In this document: piece after piece, positions 55,524 through 63,108 of the stretch | Position numbering within the stretch: the first letter of the stretch is position 1 | Layout of the letters: the number at the start of each line of letters is the position of its first letter | NCBI RefSeq assembly: GCF_002208095.1 | Contig: NZ_CP017990.1 | Location: 2,790,001 to 2,854,000, forward strand | DNA from: Enterobacter cloacae complex sp. ECNIH7 | GTDB taxonomy: Bacteria; Pseudomonadota; Gammaproteobacteria; Enterobacterales; Enterobacteriaceae | DNA length: 64,000 bases | Reading direction: 5' to 3' | The notes under the pieces: generated by a model | The model's input: only the letters and a program-made list of their open reading frames with translations | Database searches by the model: none | Told to the model about the DNA's origin: nothing | Position numbers and translations under genes: made by a program

Positions 55524-56681
55524 TTACTTCGCTTTTGCGCCACCCAGCACGGTTTGCGGCTGCCATTTGCCGTCGACAACTTTGTAAACGGTGAAGGACG
55601 GCGATTTCAGGTTACCTTCTTTATCAAACGCGATCTGTCCGGTGACGCCGGAGTAGCTGATGGCGTGCAGGGCGGGCAGATAGTCGGACGGCTCAACGGA
55701 GTCTGCTTTTTCCATCGCCGCAACCAGCACGCGGGTGGCGTCATAGGCGAACGGGGCGTGCAGTTCGATATGGGTGTGGTAGCGGGCCTGATAGGCCTGT
55801 TCGAATGCCTTTCCACCCGGCATCTGGTCAACGGGCAGACCCGGCTCCAGCGCGACCACGCCTTCGCCTTCTTTCTGGGCCAGCTGCAGGAACGTCTGGC
55901 TGACAAATCCGCCTGCGCCCATCAGCGTAGCGTTCATGCCCAGCTGTTTGATACGACGAGCCAGCGGCGCTGCCTGGCTGTCGACGCCGCCGAAGAAGAT
56001 CAGATCGGCGTTTTTACTGCGGATGGCGGTCAGCACGGCGCTGAAGTCCACCGTTTTGTCATCAACGTACTGACGATCGACAACCTTCACGCCCTGCGCT
56101 TCAAGCGATTTAATAAACTGGTCCGCCAGTCCCTGACCAAAGGCGGTACGGTCGTCGATCACCGCAATGCGTTTGGCTTTCAGCGTATTAACCGCGTACT
56201 GACCGGCTAGCTGACCGCCGTCGTCGTCGTGGCCCATCACGCGGAAGCTGGTATCAAAACCCTGTTTGGTATAGGCGTGACCGGTCGCGACCGGTGCCAC
56301 CTGCGCGATGCCCGCATCGTGATAGATACGTGCGGCAGGAATGCTGGTACCGGTGTTCCAGTGGCCGACAACACCCGCCACGCCGCTATCCACCAGACGC
56401 TGCGCCACGGCCACGGCGGTGCGCGGGTCGGACTGATCGTCTTCGGACTGCAGTTTGAAGGTCACCGCTTTGCCGCCGATGGTCGGGTGCTGCTTGTTAA
56501 TGTCGTCAATGGCCAGCTGCGCGCCGTTCTCCAGATCCTTACCGATACGGGCGGACGGGCCGGTGAGCGGGCCTGCCAGACCGATAACCACGGTTTCACC
56601 GTCGACTGCCCACGCGGCCGTCGAGGCAAAACTGCCGAGGAGGATAGCGGCGCTGAGCGCACTGATTTTTACTGTTTTCAT
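55524..56681 (-). CDS. Branched-chain-type ABC transporter substrate-binding protein (LivJ/K family)
   Basis: 385 residues with signal peptide (MKTVKISALSAAILLGSF to AWA-VDG). Family marks: VVIGLAGPLTGPSARIGKDLENGAQLAID, SEDDQSDPRTAVAVAQRLV, GVVGHWNTGTSIPA. ATG 56681 starts the signal peptide; the frame is open further upstream. Encoded between livF and the ATC-hydrolase gene, so it probably delivers the pathway substrate rather than leucine. Confidence 0.87.
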   Translation of the reverse strand: MKTVKISALSAAILLGSFASTAAWAVDGETVVIGLAGPLTGPSARIGKDLENGAQLAIDDINKQHPTIGGKAVTFKLQSEDDQSDPRTAVAVAQRLVDSGVAGVVGHWNTGTSIPAARIYHDAGIAQVAPVATGHAYTKQGFDTSFRVMGHDDDGGQLAGQYAVNTLKAKRIAVIDDRTAFGQGLADQFIKSLEAQGVKVVDRQYVDDKTVDFSAVLTAIRSKNADLIFFGGVDSQAAPLARRIKQLGMNATLMGAGGFVSQTFLQLAQKEGEGVVALEPGLPVDQMPGGKAFEQAYQARYHTHIELHAPFAYDATRVLVAAMEKADSVEPSDYLPALHAISYSGVTGQIAFDKEGNLKSPSFTVYKVVDGKWQPQTVLGGAKAK

Positions 56682-56709
56682 TGTTTTTCCCTGATGTTGG
56701 CTGGTGTTG

Positions 56710-57429
56710 TTAAACAGGCATTTCACCCAAATAAATCTGTGCAATCCGATCGTCATCAAGCAGCGCTTTCGATTCGCCGTGATGGACGATGCTGCCGCTG
56801 TCCATCACCCACGCGCTGTCGGTGACTTCTAGCGCGAGACGGGCGTTTTGTTCGATAAGCAGCAGGGCAACGCCGCGCTCGCGCAGGCCGGCAATGACGG
56901 CAAAAATGTTCTCGACCATCTTCGGGGCAAGGCCCATCGAGGGTTCGTCGAGGATCAGCAGGCGCGGGCGGCTGAGCAGGGCGCGGTTAAGGGCCAGCAG
57001 CTGTTGTTCTCCGCCGGAAAGCAGGCCAGCGAGCTGATGCTGGCGCTCGCCCAGGCGCGGGAAGCGCTCGAAGATCTCGTTCATTTCGCGATTAACGGTG
57101 ACAGTGTCACGCCTGAGCCAGGCGCCCATCTGCAGGTTTTCCAGCACCGTCATTCGGGAGAAGATCCCGCGGCCCTCCGGGACCATCACCAGTCCGTCGC
57201 GCAGTAGCGCCTCGGGCCTGTGTCTGCGGACGTCTTTACCGCGGAATTCAATACTGCCGCTAAAGTTTTCCAGCCCGGTAATGGCGCGCACGGTGGAGCT
57301 TTTCCCCGCGCCGTTCGCGCCGATCAGCGTAGCCTGTTCGCCCTCGCGCAGGGTAAAGGAGACATCGCGTACGGCCTGAATGCCGCCGTAATGCACGTCC
57401 ACACGTTCCACCTTCAGTAATTCAGACAT
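56710..57429 (-). CDS. ABC transporter ATP-binding protein, LivF family
   Basis: 239 residues. Walker A GANGAGKSS, signature LSGGEQQ, Walker B LLILDEPSMGLAP. LivF-type ATPase of the branched-chain importer in this operon. ATG 57429 lies within the end of the livG-like gene (8-bp overlap). Confidence 0.9.
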   Translation of the reverse strand: MSELLKVERVDVHYGGIQAVRDVSFTLREGEQATLIGANGAGKSSTVRAITGLENFSGSIEFRGKDVRRHRPEALLRDGLVMVPEGRGIFSRMTVLENLQMGAWLRRDTVTVNREMNEIFERFPRLGERQHQLAGLLSGGEQQLLALNRALLSRPRLLILDEPSMGLAPKMVENIFAVIAGLRERGVALLLIEQNARLALEVTDSAWVMDSGSIVHHGESKALLDDDRIAQIYLGEMPV

Positions 57430-58189
57430 GGGCGTTGCCTCCAAGCCAGGCGGCGATCACTGCCGGGTCTCGACGCACGCTCTCCGGCGTGCCGCTGGCG
57501 AGCGTTTTGCCGTAATCAAGCACCGTCAGGCGATCGCAGATGCCCATCACCAGCTTGACGTCATGTTCAATCATCAGCAGGGTTTTGCCGTCATCGCGCA
57601 GTCGGATAAGCAGCTCGCCGAGCGCCACTTTTTCCGCCGCGTTCATCCCGGCGGCGGGTTCGTCCAGCGCCAGCAGCAGCGGATCTGTTGCCAGCGCGCG
57701 GGCAATCTCCAGACGGCGCTGATGACCATAGGCCAGATCGCAGGCGCGGTAGTGGGCGAACTTCGCAATGCCGGTGTACTCCAGCCAGTGCCAGGCCAGC
57801 TCCCGAGTCTGTTTCTCCTCTTCGCGAGCGCGTTTGTGACGGCTCAGCGCGGCCCACAGGCCGTTGCGGGTGCGCACGTGGCGGCCCACCATCACGTTTT
57901 CCAGCACCGACATGTCGTTAAACAGCCTGACGTTCTGAAACGTGCGTGCGATCCCGGCGGCGGTGACTTTCTCAATGTGCTTTGGGAAATAGGGCTTGTC
58001 GGCAATTGAGAATTCACCGCTGTCCGCCGGATAAAGCCCGGTGATCAGGTTAAAACAGGTGGTTTTTCCCGCCCCGTTAGGACCAATCAGGCCGTAGATC
58101 TCGCCCTTGTTCACGGCGATCGAAACGTCATCCACGGCGGTAAGCCCGCCGAAGCGTTTGGACATATTGCGTACGGTTAACAGACTCAT
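57422..58189 (-). CDS. ABC transporter ATP-binding protein, LivG family
   Basis: 255 residues. Walker A GPNGAGKTT, LivG-type insert, a signature region degenerate (LAYGHQRR in place of LSGGQ, usual in LivG) and Walker B LLALDEPAAGMN. Overlaps livM-like by 4 bp and livF-like by 8 bp. Confidence 0.9.
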   Translation of the reverse strand: MSLLTVRNMSKRFGGLTAVDDVSIAVNKGEIYGLIGPNGAGKTTCFNLITGLYPADSGEFSIADKPYFPKHIEKVTAAGIARTFQNVRLFNDMSVLENVMVGRHVRTRNGLWAALSRHKRAREEEKQTRELAWHWLEYTGIAKFAHYRACDLAYGHQRRLEIARALATDPLLLALDEPAAGMNAAEKVALGELLIRLRDDGKTLLMIEHDVKLVMGICDRLTVLDYGKTLASGTPESVRRDPAVIAAWLGGNAHV

Positions 58190-59292
58190 GTATTCACCTC
58201 CTTGTGGCGTACCGGCCAGATCCCGGCAGGACGCACCAGCATGACCAGCACCAGCGCCAGGCCGTAGAACAGCTGACGCAGCACTTCCGGGTCAATCAGT
58301 ACCGTACCGAACAGCGCCTGCTGAACCGGAGCTGCCTGACTGCGCAGCAGTTCCGGCAGGGCGGTAAGCAGTACCGCACCGAGGATCACGCCCGGAATGT
58401 GTCCCATCCCGCCCAGCACCACCATCGCCAGCACGGCAATGGATTCCTGTAACGTGAAGGATTCCGGGGAGACAAAGCCCTGAAACGCGCCGAACAGGGC
58501 ACCCGCCACGCCGCCAAAAGAGGCGCCCATCGCAAAGGCCAGCAGCTTATAGTTACGCACGTTGATGCCCATCGCGCGGGCCACATCCTCATCTTCACGG
58601 ATGGCGTGCCAGGCGCGACCAATACGGGAATGCTGCAGGCGCAGGCAGACAAAAATAATCGCCACAATCACCAGCATCAGCAGGTAGTACCACAGCCACA
58701 GGGCGGGCACTTTGAAACCTAACCAGTGGTATACGCCGCTAAACTTCAGGCCGAACAGATTCAGCGTATCCACCCCGGTAATGCCCTTCGCACCGTTGGT
58801 GATGTTCACCGGACGGTCGAGGTTGCGCATCAGGATGCGGATGATTTCGCCAAAGCCGAGGGTCACTATCGCCAGGTAGTCCCCGCGCAGCTTCAGCGTG
58901 GGAGCGCCCAGTAAAATGCCGCAGACCGCAGCGACGAGCGCCGCCAGCGGAATAATCAGCAGATATGAGGTGTGCAGCCCGTCCGGGAACCAGACGTTGA
59001 GGATCGGAAACACCTCCAGCAGGTGCGGCGAGGCCATCAGTGCCGCGAGGTAGGCGCCGACCGCGTAAAAGGCGATAAACCCCATATCCAGCAGGCCGGT
59101 GTAGCCCACCACAATATTGAGCCCCAGCGCCAGCATGATGTAGAGCAGGGCGAAGTCGATAACTCGCACCCAGTAGTTGCCGCCAAGCTGCGTGGCCACC
59201 ACGGGAGCAACCAGCAGCGCGAGGCAGAACAGGACCATGCCTGACCAGAATTTGCGCGTCGCCGCCGGGGTTTGTAGTTGAAGCGTTGTCAT
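58186..59292 (-). CDS. ABC transporter permease, LivM family
   Basis: 368 residues from ATG 59292 (after GAGGGAAAC; a GTG at 59304 overlaps the livH-like stop). About ten spans with the family segment LNIVVGYTGLLDMGFIAFYAVGAYL and the coupling loop GRAWHAIREDEDVARAMGIN. Confidence 0.88.
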   Translation of the reverse strand: MTTLQLQTPAATRKFWSGMVLFCLALLVAPVVATQLGGNYWVRVIDFALLYIMLALGLNIVVGYTGLLDMGFIAFYAVGAYLAALMASPHLLEVFPILNVWFPDGLHTSYLLIIPLAALVAAVCGILLGAPTLKLRGDYLAIVTLGFGEIIRILMRNLDRPVNITNGAKGITGVDTLNLFGLKFSGVYHWLGFKVPALWLWYYLLMLVIVAIIFVCLRLQHSRIGRAWHAIREDEDVARAMGINVRNYKLLAFAMGASFGGVAGALFGAFQGFVSPESFTLQESIAVLAMVVLGGMGHIPGVILGAVLLTALPELLRSQAAPVQQALFGTVLIDPEVLRQLFYGLALVLVMLVRPAGIWPVRHKEVNT

Positions 59293-59300
59293 TGTTTCCC

Positions 59301-60251
59301 TCACGCCCTGTGCGCTACGCGCTCGCCCAGCAGGCCTGCCGGACGGAAGACCAGCACCAGAATCAGAACCATGAAGGCAAAGACGTCCTGATAGTTGCTG
59401 CCGAAGACGCCGTGGGTCAGTTCACCCAGGTAACCTGCGCCCAGCGCTTCGATAATGCCGAGCAGTATCCCGCCGATCATGGCGCCACGAATGTTACCGA
59501 TGCCCCCCAGCACGGCGGCGGTAAAGGCTTTGATCCCGGGCAAAAAGCCCATCGAGAAGCTGGCGTTGCCGTAGTTGCTGGCCATCATCACGCCTGCCAG
59601 CGCGGCAAACGCCCCGCCAATCGCAAACGTCAGGGTAATAATGGCGTTTGGGTTAACCCCCATCAGCGTGGCAACGCGCGGGTTTTCCGCCACGGCGCGC
59701 ATGCCGCGGCCCAGGCGGGTGTATTCCACCAGCAGCCATAGCCCGGTCATCACCGCAAGCGCCAGCGCCACGGTAACAATGCCGGTGACGGTCACAATGG
59801 CGGGGGGATGCAGTTCGCTTCCTGACGTCACGGCGATCGGTTCCATGGGCAGGATCTGCGGGAACATCAGCGGGTTGCGCGTCCAGATGATCATCGCCAC
59901 GGTTTGCAGCAGGACCGAAACGCCGATGCCGGAGATAAGCGGCGCCAGGCGCGGGGCGTTGCGCAGTCGACGATAGGCAAAGCGCTCCACGGCCATTGCC
60001 AGCAGGGCGCAAACGGCCATGGCAACCGCCAGGGCAACGCCAAGCTGTAACAGCAGCGGCATGTGAGGGAAAGTGGCGTTCAGGGCGTTAATGGAGGAAA
60101 GGGTGGTGAGCGCACCGACCATCAGAATATCGCCGTGAGCAAAGTTAATAATGCGCAAGATGCCATACACCATGGTATAGCCCAGCGCGATCAGCGCATA
60201 AATGCTGCCCAGCATCACACCGTTGATCAGTTGTTGTATGAGTGTATCCAA
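59301..60251 (-). CDS. ABC transporter permease, LivH family
   Basis: 316 residues from a TTG at 60251, giving MDTLIQQLINGVMLGSIYAL, the usual LivH N-terminus. Upstream in-frame starts to 60353 would add residues foreign to the family. Marks: ALGYTMVYGILRIINFAHGD and GRGMRAVAENPRVATLMGVN. First gene of the operon livH-livM-livG-livF-SBP-atcB-like-atcC-like, divergent from the LysR gene. The start codon is uncertain. Confidence 0.84.
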   Translation of the reverse strand: MDTLIQQLINGVMLGSIYALIALGYTMVYGILRIINFAHGDILMVGALTTLSSINALNATFPHMPLLLQLGVALAVAMAVCALLAMAVERFAYRRLRNAPRLAPLISGIGVSVLLQTVAMIIWTRNPLMFPQILPMEPIAVTSGSELHPPAIVTVTGIVTVALALAVMTGLWLLVEYTRLGRGMRAVAENPRVATLMGVNPNAIITLTFAIGGAFAALAGVMMASNYGNASFSMGFLPGIKAFTAAVLGGIGNIRGAMIGGILLGIIEALGAGYLGELTHGVFGSNYQDVFAFMVLILVLVFRPAGLLGERVAHRA

Positions 60252-60421
60252 CGTCTGTTCCCGCAAAGTCTTTTTTCTGCGGCTACCATCCGATAAATGA
60301 ATTAAATTGTAAAATACACATATATTATTTCTTATGATAAACCGGCATTGCATTATCTTTATGATTTATATAAATATAATTCAATCTTATTTGCAGGTGA
60401 AAAGCCTAAAGAAATCAACAT

Positions 60422-61366
60422 ATGAATAAAACAGAACAATCGTCAGCTTTGTCTGCGTATGCAGACAGCCGTCTGGCAAACGACCCGCCGCTTCGGGCCG
60501 TCCGGGCCTTTGAGGCCATCGCCCGGCTGGGCAGCGTCACGCTGGCCGCGCAGGAACTGGATATCTCACCGTCGGCGGTCAGTCATCAGCTCAAGGTCCT
60601 CGAAGGGTATCTGCAAATGCCGCTGACGGAACGTCAGGGGCGCAGGCTGGTGCTGAGCCAGCACGGACGTGAATATTACCGCTCGATCCGTGCGGCGTTT
60701 AACGTGCTGCGCCAGGCAACGGAGCATCTGGCCGAGCAGGCGCAAACGCGTCAGGTCACCATCAGCCTGATCCCGCTTTTTGGCATGGGGTGGTTTATCC
60801 CGCGTCTGCCTGATTTTATGCGTGCGAACCCGCAGACCGAGATCAACGTTGTGTATGCCAACCATCGTAACTATCTGAGCGATGCGTCGGATATGTCGAT
60901 TCGTTTTGGTAACGGCCAGTGGGCGGGCTATCAGAGCGAAAAGCTGATTTCCGGACAGATGGTGCCGGTGTGCAGCCGCGCGTTTTTGCGCATTCATGGC
61001 CATATCGACACGCCTGAGCAACTGCTGCAAATGCCACTGCTGCATGATGAGGAGCGCACCAGCTGGCCGCAGTGGTTTCAGTTGCAGGGGGTAAAACGGT
61101 CTCTGCGGCGCAGCGGCCCTTTGTTTGAAGACGGACTGTTGACGCTGGCGGGCGTACAGGCCGGGCTGGGCTGCGCGCTGATGCGCGAGCCGCTGATCGC
61201 GCCTTATCTTGAGAGCGGCGAGCTGGTTAAGATATTTGACTTACCCATTGACGACGGGCGCGACTATTATCTTTGCACGCGTGCCGATTCAGAGATGACC
61301 GAGGACGGTAAGCTGCTGCAAAACTGGCTTCGTCGGGCTGCAGGCGTTGAACCGCTTACGGCGTAA
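60422..61366 (+). CDS. LysR-family regulator (GcvA-like)
   Basis: 314 residues. Winged helix at ~22-82 (LGSVTLAAQELDISPSAVSHQLKVLE), then a LysR effector domain with SIRFGNGQWAGYQSEKL, as in GcvA/AmpR-type regulators. Divergent from the thiazoline/carbamoylase transport operon with 170 bp of AT-rich promoter DNA between them; presumed activator of that operon. Its last codons overlap the convergent GFA gene. Confidence 0.87.
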   Translation: MNKTEQSSALSAYADSRLANDPPLRAVRAFEAIARLGSVTLAAQELDISPSAVSHQLKVLEGYLQMPLTERQGRRLVLSQHGREYYRSIRAAFNVLRQATEHLAEQAQTRQVTISLIPLFGMGWFIPRLPDFMRANPQTEINVVYANHRNYLSDASDMSIRFGNGQWAGYQSEKLISGQMVPVCSRAFLRIHGHIDTPEQLLQMPLLHDEERTSWPQWFQLQGVKRSLRRSGPLFEDGLLTLAGVQAGLGCALMREPLIAPYLESGELVKIFDLPIDDGRDYYLCTRADSEMTEDGKLLQNWLRRAAGVEPLTA

Positions 61367-61796
61367 GCAGGCACTGCTTATCCAGCGCTTCAATTTCCGA
61401 ACCGCTGTAGCGCGCGTATTGCCCGGTCAGGCCAAAAAAAGCGGGCTGGGTTTCGGTGTAGATTTCCGCGGCGAGCACCAGCCGGCGTCGCTCATCTTCG
61501 CCCATCTCAAGCAGCGTCCAGGGAATGAAATAGCGCGACGTGGAGGTCAGTTTGAACCACAGCGGGCAGCCGCAGCCGGGACAGAACCAGCGTTCACCGC
61601 GCGCCGATGACGCGAAATGAGAAGGGGCGATAGAGTCTTGCTTAAGAAGCGGTTCGCCCTGCGGCTCAAGATACATGGCAATGCCGCCCGACCACTTCTG
61701 GCATTGGGTGCAGTGACATGCGTATACGTCAAAATTATTGAGGCTCACGCTGAACTGACTCATTCCGCACAAGCAGCGTCCTTTGAATATGTGCAT
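61356..61796 (-). CDS. GFA family (CENP-V/GFA domain) zinc-binding protein
   Basis: 146 residues from ATG 61796. Cysteine pattern CLCG (~8-11), CHCTQCQ (~26-32), CPGCGCP (~70-76), which binds zinc in the glutathione-dependent formaldehyde-activating fold. Function in bacteria is uncertain despite the name. The 3' end overlaps the LysR gene by 11 bp on the opposite strand. Confidence 0.82.
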   Translation of the reverse strand: MHIFKGRCLCGMSQFSVSLNNFDVYACHCTQCQKWSGGIAMYLEPQGEPLLKQDSIAPSHFASSARGERWFCPGCGCPLWFKLTSTSRYFIPWTLLEMGEDERRRLVLAAEIYTETQPAFFGLTGQYARYSGSEIEALDKQCLLTP

Positions 61797-61830
61797 GGCG
61801 TACTCCTTGTTGACGCCAGAAATCCGTATA

Positions 61831-61863
61831 AAAAAAGCCAGCCGCATGGGCTGGCCTTTTATC
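61831..61863 (-). terminator. Rho-independent terminator of the porin gene
   Basis: Read on the minus strand: GGCCAGCC, loop, GGCTGGC followed by a run of T. It lies 11 bp past the porin stop. Confidence 0.85.
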
Positions 61864-61873
61864 GTGACAAATC

Positions 61874-62611
61874 TTAGAACTGGTAGGTCAGGCCTACAGC
61901 TACGATGTTGTCGGTAGCAACGCCAGTTGCTTTGGTGAAGCTGTTGTCGTCAACCAGGTTGATTTTGTAATCAACATAGGTAGACATGTTTTTGTTGAAG
62001 TAGTAGCTCGCGCCAACGTCAACGTATTCAACCAGATCCTGGTCGCCGTATGAACCCAGGTCTTTACCTTTGGATTTCAGGTAAGCGATGGATGGACGCA
62101 GGCCAAAGTCGAACTGGTACTGAGCAACAACTTCGAAGTTCTGAGCTTTGTTCGCGATATAACCGTCACCGAAGTTGGTCATGTTGCGGGTTTCAGAGTA
62201 GGTGGTTGCCAGATAGATGTTGTTCGCATCGTATTTCAGGCCAGCAGCCCATACTTCTGCGTTCTCACCGCCAGCATTAACGGTGTTAGCGACGCGACCT
62301 GCAGCAACCTGACGGTCAGTACGGTCAGATTTCGCGTAGGTTGCACCGACACCGAAACCGTCCATTTCATAGGTAGAAGACAGACCCCAGCCGTCACCGT
62401 TCGCTTCGGTGATGTCGTTACGGTCGTTTTTACCCTGGTACTGAGCGGCAACGTTCAGACCGTCAACCAGACCGAAGAAGTCGGTGTTACGGTAGGTTGC
62501 AACGCCAGTCGTACGGCCAGTCATAAAGCCATCGGTCTGAGTCCAGGTATCACCACCGAACTCTGGCAGAACGTCAGTCCACGCGCCGATGTCGTAAGCA
62601 ACACCGTAGTT
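61874..62611 (-). pseudogene. General porin (OmpC/OmpF family), N-terminus lost at a junction
   Basis: The minus strand encodes 245 residues of a trimeric enterobacterial porin, ending with the phenylalanine required for BAM assembly (GLTYQF). Conserved segments include [30 protein letters not shown] and [23 protein letters not shown]. Homology starts abruptly at the codons for NYGV (62611). The expected upstream codons of the YGRNYG motif, the constriction loop start, the first strands and the signal peptide (about 120 residues) are replaced by unrelated AT-rich DNA. ATG 62524 is an internal methionine, not a true start. The fragment cannot make an exported porin. Confidence 0.85.
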
Positions 62612-63108
62612 GGCTAAATTTGCCCAACGCGCCGAAAATGTAAAGTTAGCTTTATAACTAAGCTCTTGAGCTAAATTAAGCCACTGTTTTTTTTGTTTTT
62701 AATGTGGAATTTATCTGGTTACGCTCATTAACACTGAATTTAAGTCGTTACAGCTTACCGGATCATAGTTAATCTGATTTTGGTCCTTTGACTTTCAACG
62801 ACCTGAACGGTATCCTTACCTAACTCTATATTGTGTTTCTGTATATAGCTAAAAATCAAAATTTTACTCATTTTACCTGTTGTAAGGATAATTTCTGTAA
62901 TGAGCTTTAAGCCGCATTAGTTTAACCCCCTTCATTTTGGATCGCTCAGATCCGTTCGTAGTATCTACCCTTCGGTAGCTTTTGTTGTACCTCCATAAAT
63001 CTAATATTGATTCGTCACGTTGACGAAAAAGCTCTTGTCTTTGCACATCTGTGTATATGGCTAGCGTTAGCTTTTGTTATTGATTTAATTTTAATCAGAG
63101 TGAGTAAC
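62612..63108. other. Foreign, dyad-rich AT-rich DNA between porin remnant and sulP
   Basis: 497 bp with no credible gene. The first 71 bases hold several inverted repeats: near-palindrome GGCTAAATTTGCC (62612-62624), GCTAAATTAAGCC (62670-62682) and AGCTC-TT-GAGCT (62661-62672). Nearer sulP are three short hairpins: CTACC/GGTAG (62965-62978, followed by CTTTTGTT), TTCGTCA/TGACGAA (63011-63027) and GCTA/TAGC (63060-63071, followed by TTTTGTT). The 11-mer TAGCTTTTGTT occurs twice. No IS transposase or known IS end was recognised. Confidence 0.6.

Noticed and set aside
62433..62524. ATG at 62524 as the true start of a short porin-like gene
   Set aside because: The residue is the internal methionine of the conserved GFMTGR segment; porin sequence continues in frame upstream to 62611, so this is a truncation, not a gene start.
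62612..62650. Possible Tn3-family terminal inverted repeat at the junction
   Set aside because: The stretch shares CGAAAA and GTTA spacing loosely with Tn3-type ends but lacks the GGGG terminus, and no matching end or transposase is visible.
62973..63075. CRISPR-like repeat (TAGCTTTTGTT twice)
   Set aside because: Only two short copies with hairpin-tail character; no regular spacers. No CRISPR array or cas gene was seen anywhere in the window.
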